The notes under the pieces were generated by a model. That model worked only from the letters and a program-made list of their open reading frames with translations. It did no database searches and was not told the DNA's origin. Position numbers and translations under genes: made by a program. Shown here piece by piece: positions 36,681 to 47,033 of a stretch of DNA of 64,000 nt; positions within the stretch are counted from its first letter, which is position 1; each line of letters begins with the position of its first letter. Location of the stretch: assembly GCF_000020325.1 (NCBI RefSeq), contig NC_010730.1, positions 670,001 through 734,000 of the forward strand, in the 5' to 3' direction. The stretch is from Sulfurihydrogenibium sp. YO3AOP1 (GTDB taxonomy: Bacteria; Aquificota; Aquificia; Aquificales; Hydrogenothermaceae).

Positions 36681-37707
36681 TATAAGACAACATCTTGAAG
36701 ATTTAGAAATAAAAACACTTCATCCAAAGGCTGCAAAAAGTCTTTATGCAAAAAGAGATGTACAAGAAGAAGAATGTCCGGTAAGGACTAAATTTCAAAG
36801 AGACAGGGACAGGATTCTTCACAGTAAAGCTTTTCGGAGATTAAAGCATAAAACACAAGTATTTTTATCTCCGGAGGGAGACCATTACAGAACAAGACTA
36901 ACCCATACACTTGAAATTGCACAGATATCAAGAACAATAGCAAGAGCTTTAAGACTAAACGAAGACCTTACAGAAGCAATAGTTTATGGTCACGATTTAG
37001 GGCATACTCCTTTTGGTCATGCAGGGGAGTTTATTTTAAAAGAAAATGGTAGCTACCATCATGCAAAACACAGTTTAAGAGTGGTTGAAAAGCTTGAAAA
37101 CGAAGGAAAAGGATTAAACCTTACAGAAGAAGTGAGGGATGGTATTTTAAAGCATAGTAAAGGAAAGTCTCCACTGATTACAGAAGGAAACATGCCAAAA
37201 ACTTTAGAAGGTGAAATTGTTAGAATAGCTGATAAAATCGCATACATAAACCATGACTTAGAAGATGCAATAAGGGCAGGCATCGTATCAGAATCACAAA
37301 TTCCGGAAGATATAGTTAAAGTTCTTGGAAAAAACAAATCCGAAAGGATTTCGACCATTGTTATCAGCGTTATAAATACAACCATTGAAAATGAGTATAA
37401 ACATATAGTAATGGATGAAAAAGTTTATAACGCCATGTACAGCCTAAGAGATTTTCTTTATGAAAATGTATATTTTGCTGAGCCTGTTATAAAAGAGCTT
37501 GACAAGGCAAAAGGCATAGTCAAAGCTTTGTATGAGTATTATGTTGAAAACTATCATCTAATTCCAAACTATGAAAAGTATTTAAAACTTTGGGGAGAAT
37601 ATTCACCAAACCAAGCAGCTGTTGACTACGTAGCCGGAATGACAGACAGATACGCACTAAAAAAATACTCAGAAATCTTTATCCCAAAGGTTTGGGCTGT
37701 TGTTTAG
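36667..37707 (+). CDS. dgt: dGTP triphosphohydrolase-like HD protein
   Basis: 346 residues. HD-domain phosphohydrolase removing triphosphate from dNTPs. RDRDRILHSKAFRRLKHKTQVFLSPEGDHYRTRLTHTLEIAQI and VYGHDLGHTPFGHAGE hold the metal-binding His/Asp set, with a further HD-type Asp in IADKIAYINHDLEDA. Length fits the short dGTPase-like class. Start overlaps asd; the next gene overlaps its stop by 8 bases. Confidence 0.92.
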   Translation: MNYSNIRQHLEDLEIKTLHPKAAKSLYAKRDVQEEECPVRTKFQRDRDRILHSKAFRRLKHKTQVFLSPEGDHYRTRLTHTLEIAQISRTIARALRLNEDLTEAIVYGHDLGHTPFGHAGEFILKENGSYHHAKHSLRVVEKLENEGKGLNLTEEVRDGILKHSKGKSPLITEGNMPKTLEGEIVRIADKIAYINHDLEDAIRAGIVSESQIPEDIVKVLGKNKSERISTIVISVINTTIENEYKHIVMDEKVYNAMYSLRDFLYENVYFAEPVIKELDKAKGIVKALYEYYVENYHLIPNYEKYLKLWGEYSPNQAAVDYVAGMTDRYALKKYSEIFIPKVWAVV

Positions 37708-39163
37708 ATATGTACTGATAACACATCTTTTCTTTGCAATCATAAGAATTTTATACGTACTATATAGAGATATAGACCTATCGACAGAAGAAGCACAGTA
37801 TTGGCTATGGTCTAAGCATTTAGATTTATCCTACTACTCAAAACCACCTTTGATAGCCTACTTTAATTTTATATCCACGTCCATCCTTGGAGATACAGAA
37901 ATCGGCGTAAGAATAAACAGCATCATCTTTGGATTTTTAATAACCATAATCATATACCTTTTTTCAAAAGAAATCTTTAAAGATGAAAAATTAGCATTCT
38001 TTATTTCAGTGTTCATCTATCTAATACCGGCTTACGACATAGCATCTATAATTTTTCTAACAGATACACCCCTTGCTTTTTTCTACTTGCTTTTAAGCTA
38101 TCTATTTTACAAATCAGTTTATGAAAAAAAGCCAAGTTTATGGATTTTAACAGGCATATCAGCAGGCTTGGCTTTTTTGTCAAAGTACTCAGCTGTTTTT
38201 TTCTTTCCAGTGGCAATGATCTTTGTTTTATTTTTTAAAAGAGATATTCTCAAAGAAAAATGGTTTTATATCTCAATATTGATAGCAGGTTTATTTACCT
38301 TACCCGTCATATATTGGAACATAGTAAATGATTTTGTAAGTTTTAAACATGTTGGCAAATTGGCAGGAGCAGATGAAAAGACGCTGAGTATAAACTTAAA
38401 GCATTTTGGAGATTATATACTTGGACAAATAGGTATAAACTCTGTCTTTTTATTTGCGTTTATGGTTTATGGAGTGTTTAGAGCTTTTAAAGAAAAAGAT
38501 GAAAAACTTATATACTTATCCTTATCTCCTACTATAGTTTTTGTATTTTTTGGCGGGATTGCCCTGTTTAAAAACGTTGAAGTAAATTGGCCAGCCTTTG
38601 GATATGCTACGTTATACATACTTGGTGGTTATGTAGTTTATAAAAGATTTTTAAAAATCTCTATCATTTTAATGTTTTTATCAGGACTATCTATCATCAT
38701 TCTTTTTTATACGCCGATACTTGATAAAGTAGGATTAACAAACCTTCTTCCACCGGAAAAAGACCCGATCAAAAGGCTTGTAGGTTGGCAAGAGCTTGGT
38801 AGTTATGTTAAATCTTTAACAGAAAAATATCAAAAAAACTTTATCTTTTCAGACTCTTATCATATCTCTTCTGAGCTTGCTTTTTATGTAAAACCATTTA
38901 GACAAACTTACTGTATCAGAATAGATAGAAGAATGAACCAGTTTGATTTATGGGAAGGTATAGAAAAGTATGAAAATAAAGGATATTACGGCATTTACGT
39001 TACAGACCATCTAATTACTGAAAAAGTAAAGTCAGGTTTTGAAAGCTTAGAGTTTGAATCACAGTATAAGGTAAAATATAGAGGAAAAGAGGTAAAGACT
39101 TATTACATTTACGTACTGAAAAACTACAAACACATTGAAGAAGACCCAATACTTAGCTACTAA
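37700..39163 (+). CDS. GT39/ArnT-like membrane glycosyltransferase
   Basis: 487 residues, with about ten membrane helices and a soluble C-terminal part. [33 protein letters not shown] is the first periplasmic loop with the acidic residue typical of PMT/ArnT-type enzymes, which move sugars from polyprenyl phosphate carriers. [16 protein letters not shown] follows. TTG start inside the dgt end. Acceptor unknown; probably envelope glycan or lipid A. Confidence 0.85.
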   Translation: MFRYVLITHLFFAIIRILYVLYRDIDLSTEEAQYWLWSKHLDLSYYSKPPLIAYFNFISTSILGDTEIGVRINSIIFGFLITIIIYLFSKEIFKDEKLAFFISVFIYLIPAYDIASIIFLTDTPLAFFYLLLSYLFYKSVYEKKPSLWILTGISAGLAFLSKYSAVFFFPVAMIFVLFFKRDILKEKWFYISILIAGLFTLPVIYWNIVNDFVSFKHVGKLAGADEKTLSINLKHFGDYILGQIGINSVFLFAFMVYGVFRAFKEKDEKLIYLSLSPTIVFVFFGGIALFKNVEVNWPAFGYATLYILGGYVVYKRFLKISIILMFLSGLSIIILFYTPILDKVGLTNLLPPEKDPIKRLVGWQELGSYVKSLTEKYQKNFIFSDSYHISSELAFYVKPFRQTYCIRIDRRMNQFDLWEGIEKYENKGYYGIYVTDHLITEKVKSGFESLEFESQYKVKYRGKEVKTYYIYVLKNYKHIEEDPILSY

Positions 39164-39176
39164 AGGAGCAAGATGG

Positions 39177-40109
39177 ATGAAAATAAGAATTGGAACAAGA
39201 AAAAGTCAATTAGCTTTATGGCAAGCAAATTACATTGCAGATAGATTGAGAGAAATTCACGGGATAGAAGTTGAGCTTGTTAAAATCACTACCCAAGGAG
39301 ATAAAATCTTAGATGTTCCACTTGCAAAGATAGGCGGAAAAGGATTATTTGTAAAAGAAATAGAAGATGCACTTCTTAGAAATGAAATAGATATTGCCGT
39401 CCACTCATTAAAAGATGTGCCAACAGTACTACCAGAAGGATTAGAGCTTATAGCAATTACAGAAAGAGAAGACCCAAGGGATGCCTTTTTATCTATAAGG
39501 TATGAAAACATCTACCAGCTTCCGGAAAACACAGTTATTGGCACAAGTAGCTTAAGAAGAAAATCACAAATAATGAAAATCAGAAAAGATTTACAGATAA
39601 AAGATTTAAGAGGAAATGTTGACACAAGAATAAGAAAGCTTGAAGAAGGGCAGTATGACGCAATCATCCTTGCCTATGCAGGGCTAAAAAGACTTGGTCT
39701 TGATAGTAAAGTCAAATACATATTTTCTCCGGATGAAATGATACCGGCGGTCTGTCAAGGCTTTCTTGCCATAGAAGGAAGGTCTGATGATGAGAGAATA
39801 AAAAATCTAATAAAACCACTGAACCATTATGAAAGCTATTTGAGAGCAACCGCAGAAAGAAGCTTTCTGAAAACGTTGGAAGGTGGATGTCAAGTTCCAC
39901 TTGGCGCATACTGTGAGATTAAAGAAAACAGCTTTATAATCACAGGCTTCATTGCAGACTTGGAAGGAAAAGAATATTATCAGGAAAAAATGATAGAACA
40001 AATAAAAGAAAATCCACAAGAGCAGGCTATCATTCTTGGAAAAACCTTAGCAGAAAAACTTTTAAACGATGGTGGTAAACAAATTCTAACCAAAATTTAT
40101 GGAAAATGA
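39177..40109 (+). CDS. hemC: porphobilinogen deaminase
   Basis: About 310 residues. Joins four porphobilinogens to hydroxymethylbilane in haem synthesis. [39 protein letters not shown], and the dipyrromethane-cofactor Cys in [13 protein letters not shown]. The ATG at 39177 follows AAAGGAG and gives the conserved [10 protein letters not shown] start; the frame is open upstream inside the previous gene. Confidence 0.96.
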   Translation: MKIRIGTRKSQLALWQANYIADRLREIHGIEVELVKITTQGDKILDVPLAKIGGKGLFVKEIEDALLRNEIDIAVHSLKDVPTVLPEGLELIAITEREDPRDAFLSIRYENIYQLPENTVIGTSSLRRKSQIMKIRKDLQIKDLRGNVDTRIRKLEEGQYDAIILAYAGLKRLGLDSKVKYIFSPDEMIPAVCQGFLAIEGRSDDERIKNLIKPLNHYESYLRATAERSFLKTLEGGCQVPLGAYCEIKENSFIITGFIADLEGKEYYQEKMIEQIKENPQEQAIILGKTLAEKLLNDGGKQILTKIYGK

Positions 40110-40149
40110 TATAATAAAGATTAAACAAAATAAAAACAGCAGGTAAAAA

Positions 40150-40848
40150 ATGAAAATATCCGATAATATTAAATCGGCAAGAATTGGGAGAGGATTAACT
40201 ATAGAAGAATTATCTTCTTTAGCAGGAGTTAGTATAGATATAATAGAAAAAATAGAAAACGATGAAAACTTTGTTTTAAAAGACCCATACGGAAGATTGT
40301 ATGCAAAAAAGCTTTGCCAGTTTTTACAGCTTGACTGCAATCTCCCATCCGAAACAGTAGAAATAAATTTAATAAAAGAAAAGAATCACAACTTTTCTCA
40401 AAAATTATCAAAATTTTTGCCACATCTATTTGCGGGTTTTATATTGATAGCATTTATTTATGCAAACGCAAATCTTAATAAAAATACCACATTTCAAGTA
40501 AATCCAGTCCAGCATAAAGAAGAAACAAAACAAGTTACAATTACATCAGAAAATCAAGACAATAAAATAACTTATATAGTTTTAAAAGCAGACGATGAAG
40601 TATGGATTACAGCCACAATAGACGGAGAAAAGACTATCTTTAACATCAAAAAAGGTGAAGAAAAGACTCTTTATTTTGAAAATAAGATAGTATTAGACAC
40701 TGTAGGAAATGCTGATAAATTAAAAATTATCTACGGCGACCAAGAAGTTAAGATTTCTGATAGAGAAATTATCCATAACGTATTTGTTGATTCAGAAGGT
40801 ATATTTTACAATGGATACAATGTGTTAAGAGGTGCTCCAAAGATTTGA
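40150..40848 (+). CDS. RodZ-like helix-turn-helix membrane protein
   Basis: 232 residues. N-terminal HTH_25 domain (SDNIKSARIGRGLTIEELSSLAGVSIDIIEKIEND ... PYGRLYAKKLCQFLQLD), one membrane helix (LPHLFAGFILIAFIYANAN, about 95-113), and a C-terminal DUF4115-like beta domain (VLKADDEVWITATIDGEKTIFNIKKGEEKTLYF). This order matches RodZ, which links MreB to the wall machinery; mreB is not in the window. CAGCAGGT precedes the ATG. Its TGA overlaps the next TTG start. Confidence 0.85.
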   Translation: MKISDNIKSARIGRGLTIEELSSLAGVSIDIIEKIENDENFVLKDPYGRLYAKKLCQFLQLDCNLPSETVEINLIKEKNHNFSQKLSKFLPHLFAGFILIAFIYANANLNKNTTFQVNPVQHKEETKQVTITSENQDNKITYIVLKADDEVWITATIDGEKTIFNIKKGEEKTLYFENKIVLDTVGNADKLKIIYGDQEVKISDREIIHNVFVDSEGIFYNGYNVLRGAPKI

Positions 40849-41513
40849 TTCCACCAAAAGAGGCTATTTTAAAAGCTATATCTGAAGTTAAGCCATACGT
40901 AGACCAAAGGATAAGTCAGTTTAAATCTCTGAAAGAAAAAGGCTTAACTACTTTCGACTTTAAACCTTTTGTTGATATTAAAGCCTACGAAGCAGATATT
41001 TTTTCTGAAGCTTGTTTTTGTATCCTAACAGCTAATTTTAAAGCAGAAGTAGGAATAAAGATTCAGGCAGAAGTTGGCATTGAAGGATTTAGAAATCATT
41101 CTTTAGAAGAGCTTTACAACATCTTTAAAAAGCATGGGCATAGGTTTGCAATGCAAAGAGCAGAAAGAATAGTAAATCTAAGACCACTTGAAAGCTTTTT
41201 GCAGGAAATTAGATATTATGACAATGGTAAAAAAGCAAGAGAAGAGCTTGTTAAAAAAGTTAAAGGTTATGGATACAAAGAAGCATCACATTTTTTAAGA
41301 AACATAGGATTTGAGGATGTAGCAATCATAGACAGACATATATCAAGATTTTTATTTGAAAACAATCTTGTAAAGCCAAGAAAAACATTAACAAAAAATG
41401 TATACTTAGAATCAGAATCAGCTTTAGAAAACCTATGCCAAGAGCTAAATCTAACCCAGGGAGAGCTTGATTTATATATTTTTTATATCAAAACGAATAA
41501 AGTTTTAAAATGA
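40845..41513 (+). CDS. ogg: 8-oxoguanine DNA glycosylase/AP lyase, Ogg2 type
   Basis: 222 residues. Removes 8-oxoguanine and nicks the abasic site. The HhH and catalytic set reads VKGYGYKEASHFLRNIGFEDVAIIDRHISRF, with Lys in GYKEASHFLRN and Asp in IIDRH, as in the Ogg2 enzymes of Methanocaldococcus and Thermotoga. TTG start inside the rodZ stop (TTGA). Common in thermophiles. Second base-excision enzyme in the window after that at 34854. Confidence 0.92.
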   Translation: MIPPKEAILKAISEVKPYVDQRISQFKSLKEKGLTTFDFKPFVDIKAYEADIFSEACFCILTANFKAEVGIKIQAEVGIEGFRNHSLEELYNIFKKHGHRFAMQRAERIVNLRPLESFLQEIRYYDNGKKAREELVKKVKGYGYKEASHFLRNIGFEDVAIIDRHISRFLFENNLVKPRKTLTKNVYLESESALENLCQELNLTQGELDLYIFYIKTNKVLK

Positions 41514-42115
41514 TGAAGCTACTTAAAGATTTAGCAGAAAAAAACGGCATAATCCTTACCGACAATCAAATTGAACTTTTTGACAAATATATTTCAATGC
41601 TCTTAAAATGGAATAAAGTTTATAATCTAACATCTGTAAGAAAAAAAGATGAAATAGTTATTAAACATTTTCTAGACAGTTTAACCCTTGTAAAACTTTT
41701 TGAAGCCAAGGCAATAAATGTAGAAGACAAAGAAATAGCAGACTTTGGAACAGGTGCCGGTTTTCCGGGAGTACCGCTAAAAATTTACTATCAAGATAAA
41801 ATCAAGCTTTATTTAATTGAATCTATCAATAAAAAATGTATCTTCTTAGAGATGCTGAAAAAAGAGTTAAAGATAGATTATACAGTTTTGTGCGATAGAG
41901 CTGAAAATATAGATAAAAAGTTTGACATAGTAGTAAGCAGGGCAACGGGAGAGACGTTTGAAGTGTTAAAAATAGGCAAAAATCTTTTAAAAGAAAATGG
42001 GATTATTGTGATAATGAAGGGTAAGGATATTGAAGAAGAGTTAAAGCCATACACAACAAAAATGAGCTTTAAAGGTCTTCCGGAAAGAAGTTTTATTGTT
42101 ATGACAAAATACTGA
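41510..42115 (+). CDS. rsmG: 16S rRNA m7G527 methyltransferase
   Basis: 201 residues. SAM-binding IADFGTGAGFPGVPLKIYY and the preceding KWNKVYNLTSVRKKDEIVIKHFLDSL are typical; VVSRATGETFEVL holds the conserved Arg-Ala. The ATGATG start overlaps the ogg stop. Ends an overlapping run from hemC. Confidence 0.94.
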   Translation: MMKLLKDLAEKNGIILTDNQIELFDKYISMLLKWNKVYNLTSVRKKDEIVIKHFLDSLTLVKLFEAKAINVEDKEIADFGTGAGFPGVPLKIYYQDKIKLYLIESINKKCIFLEMLKKELKIDYTVLCDRAENIDKKFDIVVSRATGETFEVLKIGKNLLKENGIIVIMKGKDIEEELKPYTTKMSFKGLPERSFIVMTKY

Positions 42116-42138
42116 GAATGCTTGCAAAAACCAATATC

Positions 42139-42271
42139 GTCATTCTGCAGCCGGCAAAGAATCCTGACCTCAAAGATGTCATTATGAGCGTCAGCGAAGA
42201 ATCTCCGTTTTTCTTTTCATCAAAAAATCAAAAGAGAAAATCCTTCGGACTAAAGCCCTCAGGAGGATGAC
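42139..42271. repeat. dispersed inverted repeat element
   Basis: Arms GTCATTCTGCAGCCGGCAAAG and GTCATTATGAGCGTCAGCG on the left, and CTTCGGACTAAAGCCCTCAGG with GATGAC on the right; tail GGAATTTTAGAACTCTC near 42290. The remaining gap to 42473 shows nothing else. Confidence 0.65.
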
Positions 42272-42473
42272 ACGGAAAAGTAAGCTTGCAGGAATTTTAG
42301 AACTCTCTTTTTTTATCGATATCTTGTATGAGAAATTTAACAAAAGCAATAGATTCTTGTCAGTTGACAAGTAAGATTATCCTTTCCTGATACCTATTAA
42401 TCAATCTGTGACTATTATCCTGAGACTGTAAATTGAAGAATCTTCTCTTACTTAAAATTAGATAATTAAAGTC

Positions 42474-42491
42474 CCCTCCCCTAAGGGAGGG
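42474..42491 (-). terminator. possible terminator of icd
   Basis: On the minus strand CCCTCCC, loop TTAG, GGGAGGG, 14 bases after the icd stop, then ACTTTAATTATC. The stem is strong but the T tract is poor. Confidence 0.45.
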
Positions 42492-42504
42492 AGTGTTGAA
42501 TGTT

Positions 42505-44745
42505 TTATATAGAATCTATTATTCTATTGAATGTTTCGCTTGGTCTCATTGCTTTTTCAGCTTTTGCATCGTCTGGATGGTAGTATCCGCCTATGTCTTG
42601 TGGTTTACCTTCAGAATCTGCTATTTCTTGAAGGATTTTTTGCTCATTTTCTTTTAAGTCGGCAAATACTTTTTCAAATTTCTTAGCCAATTCTGGGTCT
42701 TTATCCTGAGTAGCTAAAGCCTCTGCCCAATACATAGCAAGGTAGAAGTGAGAACCTCTATTATCAAGCTGACCAACTTTTCTTCCCGGTGTTTTGTTAT
42801 TTTCAAGATATTTTTGTACTGCTTTATCTAAGGTTTCTGCAAGAACCAATATTCTTGGATTATCCTTTCCATGCAATGTTTTTAATTGTTTGTAAGCTAA
42901 TTTTAATGATTCAACGAATGCGAGGAACTCTCCAAGACTATCCCATCTTAAGTGTCCTTCTTTTAAGAATTGTTCTACGTGCTTAGGAGCAGAGCCACCA
43001 GCACCTGTTTCAAATACACCACCGCCAGCAATCAATGGAACGATTGATAAAGACCTTGCTGATGTACCTACCTCAATGATTGGGAATAGGTCTGTCAAGT
43101 AGTCTCTTAAAACGTTACCGGTTACAGAAATAGTATTTAAACCAGCTCTAAATCTTTTTAATGTAAATTTCATAGCATCTTCTGGAGATTTGATGTACCA
43201 CTCAACATCGGATAAATCGTATTTTGGAAGCTCCTCTCTTACTTTTTCTATAAGTTCTCTGTCGTGAGCTCTGTATTTATCAAGCCAAAATACTATTGGC
43301 TCACCGCTTTCTTTTGCCCTGTTAACAGCTAATTTTATCCAGTCTCTGATTGCTATATCTCTTGTGATACAGCTTCTATAAATATCTCCTGCTTCAAGTT
43401 CATGTTCGATTAATACATTGCCTTCTTCGTCAACGATTCTGATTTTTCCATCTTCTGGTGGGAAGAATGTTTTGTCGTGAGAACCATACTCTTCAGCTCC
43501 CATTGCCATTAAACCTACGTTTGCAACGCTTCCAATGGTTGCAGGGTCAAACTGCCCGTTAGTTTTAATATCTTCAACTATTTCTTTATACATTCTTGCA
43601 TAGCTTCTATCTGGGATTGTGATTACGCAGTCATCTTCTTCACCTTTTGGACCCCAGCCTTGTAAACCATTTTTAATAACAGCTGGAACGGATGCGTCAA
43701 CGATTACGTCGTTTGGTCTGTGTAAGTTTGTAATTCCTTTGTCTGAATCTACCATATACATTCTTGGTCTTTTTTGGTAGATTTCTTCAATTGTTTTCTT
43801 GATTGCAGCTTGTTTATCTTCTGGCAACTTAGATAATTTAGCTTCTAAATCTGCAAGACCGTTATTTGGATTAAACCCTATTTCTTCAAGCTCTTTTCCA
43901 AATTTTTCAAATAATTCTTTAAAATAAACTCTTATAGCATCCCCAAACATTACAGGGTCAGAAACTTTCATCATTGTTGCTTTTAAGTGTAAAGAGAAAA
44001 GAATATCATCTTCTTTAGTTCTTTCAATTACTTTTTCATAAAAGTCTCTTAACTTTCTTCTGCTTAAGAATGTTCCATCTACAACATCGCCAACAGATAC
44101 CTTAACACCATCTTTTAATACTTTAACTTCTCCATTTTTGTTAACAAATTCATATCTTATTGTTGTATCTTTTTTGATAGTAACTGATTTTTCGTTTTCA
44201 TAAAAATCTCCACCTAACATATGAGCTACATGAGCCTTGGAGTTAGGGCTAACAGCTTTCATTTTATGTGGGAATTTTTTAGCATATTCTTTAACAGATT
44301 TAGAAAGTCTTCTGTCTGAATTTCCTTGTCTTAAAACAGGGTTTACTACAGAGCCAACAGCTTTCATATATCTTTCTCTAATTGCCTTCTCTTCTTCTGT
44401 CTTTGGGTCTTCTGGAAAATCTGGAAGGTTGTATCCTTGAGATTGTAATTCTTTTATTGTTGCTATAAGCTGAGGAACAGATGCAGAGATGTTTGGAAGC
44501 TTCATAATGTTAGCTTCTGGTTTCCAAACGAGCTCTCCTAAATAAGAAAGCTCATCTGGAATTCTTTGGTCTTCTTTTAAATACTCTGGGAATAACGCTA
44601 TAACTCTTCCTGATAAAGAAATATCTCTTAACTCAATTTCAACGTCTGCACCTTTTGTAAAAGCTCTCATGATTGGTAGTAAAGAATAAGTTGCAAGAGC
44701 CGGTGCTTCGTCAATCTTTGTCCAAACAATAGTTGCCTTTGACAT
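42505..44745 (-). CDS. icd: monomeric NADP-dependent isocitrate dehydrogenase
   Basis: About 746 residues, the length of the monomeric IDH family, unrelated in size to the usual dimer of about 420. ATIVWTKIDEAPALATYSLLPIMRAF, NSDRRLSKSVKEYAKKFPHKM, SLHLKATMMKVSDPVMFG and VFETGAGGSAPKHVEQFLKEGHLRWDSLGEFLA are diagnostic. In Aquificota it would act in the reductive TCA cycle, probably carboxylating 2-oxoglutarate, by inference. ATG at 44745 with GGGAGG upstream; 14 further in-frame residues are not needed. Confidence 0.95.
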   Translation of the reverse strand: MSKATIVWTKIDEAPALATYSLLPIMRAFTKGADVEIELRDISLSGRVIALFPEYLKEDQRIPDELSYLGELVWKPEANIMKLPNISASVPQLIATIKELQSQGYNLPDFPEDPKTEEEKAIRERYMKAVGSVVNPVLRQGNSDRRLSKSVKEYAKKFPHKMKAVSPNSKAHVAHMLGGDFYENEKSVTIKKDTTIRYEFVNKNGEVKVLKDGVKVSVGDVVDGTFLSRRKLRDFYEKVIERTKEDDILFSLHLKATMMKVSDPVMFGDAIRVYFKELFEKFGKELEEIGFNPNNGLADLEAKLSKLPEDKQAAIKKTIEEIYQKRPRMYMVDSDKGITNLHRPNDVIVDASVPAVIKNGLQGWGPKGEEDDCVITIPDRSYARMYKEIVEDIKTNGQFDPATIGSVANVGLMAMGAEEYGSHDKTFFPPEDGKIRIVDEEGNVLIEHELEAGDIYRSCITRDIAIRDWIKLAVNRAKESGEPIVFWLDKYRAHDRELIEKVREELPKYDLSDVEWYIKSPEDAMKFTLKRFRAGLNTISVTGNVLRDYLTDLFPIIEVGTSARSLSIVPLIAGGGVFETGAGGSAPKHVEQFLKEGHLRWDSLGEFLAFVESLKLAYKQLKTLHGKDNPRILVLAETLDKAVQKYLENNKTPGRKVGQLDNRGSHFYLAMYWAEALATQDKDPELAKKFEKVFADLKENEQKILQEIADSEGKPQDIGGYYHPDDAKAEKAMRPSETFNRIIDSI

Positions 44746-44774
44746 TTTTAACCTCCCTAAAAATTTTTTGCATA

Positions 44775-44832
44775 AAAAATATAACATTGTTTGATTTTTA
44801 AGTCAAGAAAAATATAACGCTGTTTGATTTAT
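44775..44832 (-). promoter_or_regulatory. two direct repeats at the icd promoter, possible operators
   Basis: Minus-strand AATCAAACAATGTTATATTT overlaps the -10 and spacer, and AATCAAACAGCGTTATATTT lies 33 bases upstream, beyond the -35. The spacing is about three helical turns. A similar ACAATCAAACATTGT stands before the P-type ATPase at 54944. Confidence 0.4.
44778..44806 (-). promoter_or_regulatory. icd promoter
   Basis: Minus strand TTGACT (44806-44801), 17-base spacer, TATATT (44783-44778). Start near 44771, about 26 bases before the ATG. Confidence 0.65.
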
Positions 44833-44932
44833 CAAGGCTAAATTGGATTTTTATAAAAATTTTTTAATATGTTGAAAATTGAATTTTTTGATATAAACTT
44901 TCTTTTAGAGAGTAAAATTTGGAGGGTCTGAA

Positions 44933-45355
44933 ATGTCAATTAAAAGTATTTCCAGAAAAGAGTTTATATCAATTTCTCAAGATGCATCCATTAAAGAGGT
45001 AGCTGGTATTATGGCTTCAAGAAATGTAGGAAGTGTAGTTGTAGTTGAGGATGGAAAGCCCGTAGGAATATTAACAGACAGAGATATTGTGGTTAGATTA
45101 GTTAACAAAGGAATCAATCCTTCAGAAGTAAAAGTTTCTGAATTGATGACAAAAGACCCAATATGTTTACAGGAAGATTTAGGTATTTTTGAAGCTCTTG
45201 AAATAGTTAAACAGGAAGGAGTTAGAAGATATCCTGTGGTAGATAAAGATGGAAAAATGACAGGAATTGTTAGTCTTGATGATATTGTTTATCTAATAGG
45301 TAAAGAGATGTGTGATATCTCAAATATTATTGTAAAAGCAAGTCCAAATTTATGA
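44933..45355 (+). CDS. CBS-domain pair protein
   Basis: 140 residues made of two CBS motifs: EVAGIMASRNVGSVVVVEDGKPVGILTDRDIVVRLV and EALEIVKQEGVRRYPVVDKDGKMTGIVSLDDIVYLIGKE. Such proteins bind adenine nucleotides or related ligands; no effector domain is attached. GGAGGGTC upstream is a strong ribosome site. Divergent from icd and sharing the 44.8 kb regulatory region; overlaps the next gene by four bases. Confidence 0.92.
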   Translation: MSIKSISRKEFISISQDASIKEVAGIMASRNVGSVVVVEDGKPVGILTDRDIVVRLVNKGINPSEVKVSELMTKDPICLQEDLGIFEALEIVKQEGVRRYPVVDKDGKMTGIVSLDDIVYLIGKEMCDISNIIVKASPNL

Positions 45356-45873
45356 AAAAGTTTATATTGGTAATTTTTTTAAGCTTATTTGTTTTGGGTT
45401 TATCTAAAGGAGTAGAAAAGATGAAAGTTTATTCATATTCTTTTAAAGAAGGAGATTTTATACCTACCCAATACACGTGCGATGGGCTTGATATCTCTCC
45501 GCACATATCTTGGAGTAAGGTTGAAAATGCAAAAAGTTATGCAATCATAATGGATGACCCGGATGCTCCAATAGGAACTTTTACCCATTGGATAGTTTAT
45601 GACATTCCATCAAATGTATTGGAACTTAAAGAAAATTTTCCTAAAAAATCGGTTGTTGGAAATATTAAGCAGGGACAAAATGATTTTGGAAAAATTGGAT
45701 ATGGTGGTCCTTGCCCACCAAGAGGAAAGCCTCATAGATACTTTTTCAAAGTATTTGCTTTAGATGTTGAAAGTTTAGGATTGCCGGCAGAATTATCAAG
45801 AGAAGAAGTTGAAAGATATATTAATAAGCATACAATTTCTTATGGTTTCACTTATGGTCTTTATAAGAGATGA
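45352..45873 (+). CDS. periplasmic PEBP-family protein (YbhB/YbcL type)
   Basis: 173 residues with a signal peptide (MKKFILVIFLSLFVLGLS). The PEBP fold is marked by YTCDGLDISPHISW, MDDPDAPIGTFTHWIVYDIP and YGGPCPPRGKPHRYFFKVFAL. Members bind small anionic ligands; no catalytic role is assured. Its ATG overlaps the CBS gene stop (ATGA). Confidence 0.9.
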   Translation: MKKFILVIFLSLFVLGLSKGVEKMKVYSYSFKEGDFIPTQYTCDGLDISPHISWSKVENAKSYAIIMDDPDAPIGTFTHWIVYDIPSNVLELKENFPKKSVVGNIKQGQNDFGKIGYGGPCPPRGKPHRYFFKVFALDVESLGLPAELSREEVERYINKHTISYGFTYGLYKR

Positions 45874-45893
45874 TTTTTAATTAGCAATTAGCT

Positions 45894-47033
45894 TTAATAT
45901 TTATGGTTCAGCTTTATTAAAAAATACATCGAAAGAATCTGGCTCAATAAAGCAAAAATCATTATATAAAAATAGCCAAAATTGTATAGGTAGCCTATAA
46001 AGATACCACCTAAAAGATAGCCAACTCCAAAAATTAGATTAAATAAACCATAAACAGTTCCTCTTTTAGAAATAGAAGTTAAATCAGCTATCGCTGCCCT
46101 CATAACACTTTGATGAAAAGCCATAATAAAACCATATAAAACAATTCCTAAAACTGCTAAAAATTTTGAATCTTGGAATGTAAAAATTGGTAGTACAAAC
46201 GTTGCAATAGGTACTAAAAATAAAACTTTAAATTTCCGTTTGTCATAAAACCTTCCTACCAATAATGAGAAAATTAAATCAAAGACCATAGCAATAGTGT
46301 AAAGTAAAACTATTATTTGTTCGTTAAAAATATTGTGCATTTTTAAATGATAAGAAATTACCGGATATTGCGGAAATGAGATGATAGCAAAAAAGCTAAA
46401 AAGCATGTACATGTAAAGGATTTTTGAGTCATATGGTTTATCTTGTGGCTTTTCCATAACAGAAGGATTGGGTAATATTTTATATGCTAAAATCAAACAC
46501 ATCATTAGCATTATAAAAGGAATAAGCATGACAAGAAAACCTGTTTTATAACTCCCGGTTAATCCAAAGGAAGCTAAGAATATAAGCGGTCCTATAATAG
46601 AACCTAATCTATCAAAAGCTTCATGAATTCCAAATCCTAACCCTCTTCCTATATTGCTTGTTGCAAAAGAGATTATCGCATCTCTTGCAGAACTTCTAAT
46701 TCCTTTACCTATTCTTTCTAACAGAATAAATAAAACTGCTATATCCCATCTATCAACCAGTGCTAAAAGTGGAATAGATGCTATTAATCCATATCCAATG
46801 AATGTAAAAATCCAGTATGTTTTATATTTATCTGAAAAATAGCCAGATATAAATCTCAAAGTATAGCCTAAGAATTCTCCAAGTCCTGCTGTAAAACTTA
46901 CTATAAATAACGATGCTCCAAGACTGTATAGATAAGGTCCAGCTATTCCTTTTGTTCCTTCATATACTGTATCTCCAAACAGACTAACAAAACCCATTAA
47001 AATTATGAATTTGTATATTTTCTTTGTTTCCAT
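45894..47033 (-). CDS. MFS transporter
   Basis: 379 residues with about twelve membrane helices. FGDTVYEGTKGIAGPYLYSLGAS at the start and the loop GKGIRSSARDAIISFATSNIGRGLGFGIHEAFDRLGSIIGPL resemble a group of MFS proteins found beside metal or drug resistance genes; substrate unknown. Runs opposite to the PEBP gene, ends 20 bases from it. Confidence 0.85.
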   Translation of the reverse strand: METKKIYKFIILMGFVSLFGDTVYEGTKGIAGPYLYSLGASLFIVSFTAGLGEFLGYTLRFISGYFSDKYKTYWIFTFIGYGLIASIPLLALVDRWDIAVLFILLERIGKGIRSSARDAIISFATSNIGRGLGFGIHEAFDRLGSIIGPLIFLASFGLTGSYKTGFLVMLIPFIMLMMCLILAYKILPNPSVMEKPQDKPYDSKILYMYMLFSFFAIISFPQYPVISYHLKMHNIFNEQIIVLLYTIAMVFDLIFSLLVGRFYDKRKFKVLFLVPIATFVLPIFTFQDSKFLAVLGIVLYGFIMAFHQSVMRAAIADLTSISKRGTVYGLFNLIFGVGYLLGGIFIGYLYNFGYFYIMIFALLSQILSMYFLIKLNHKY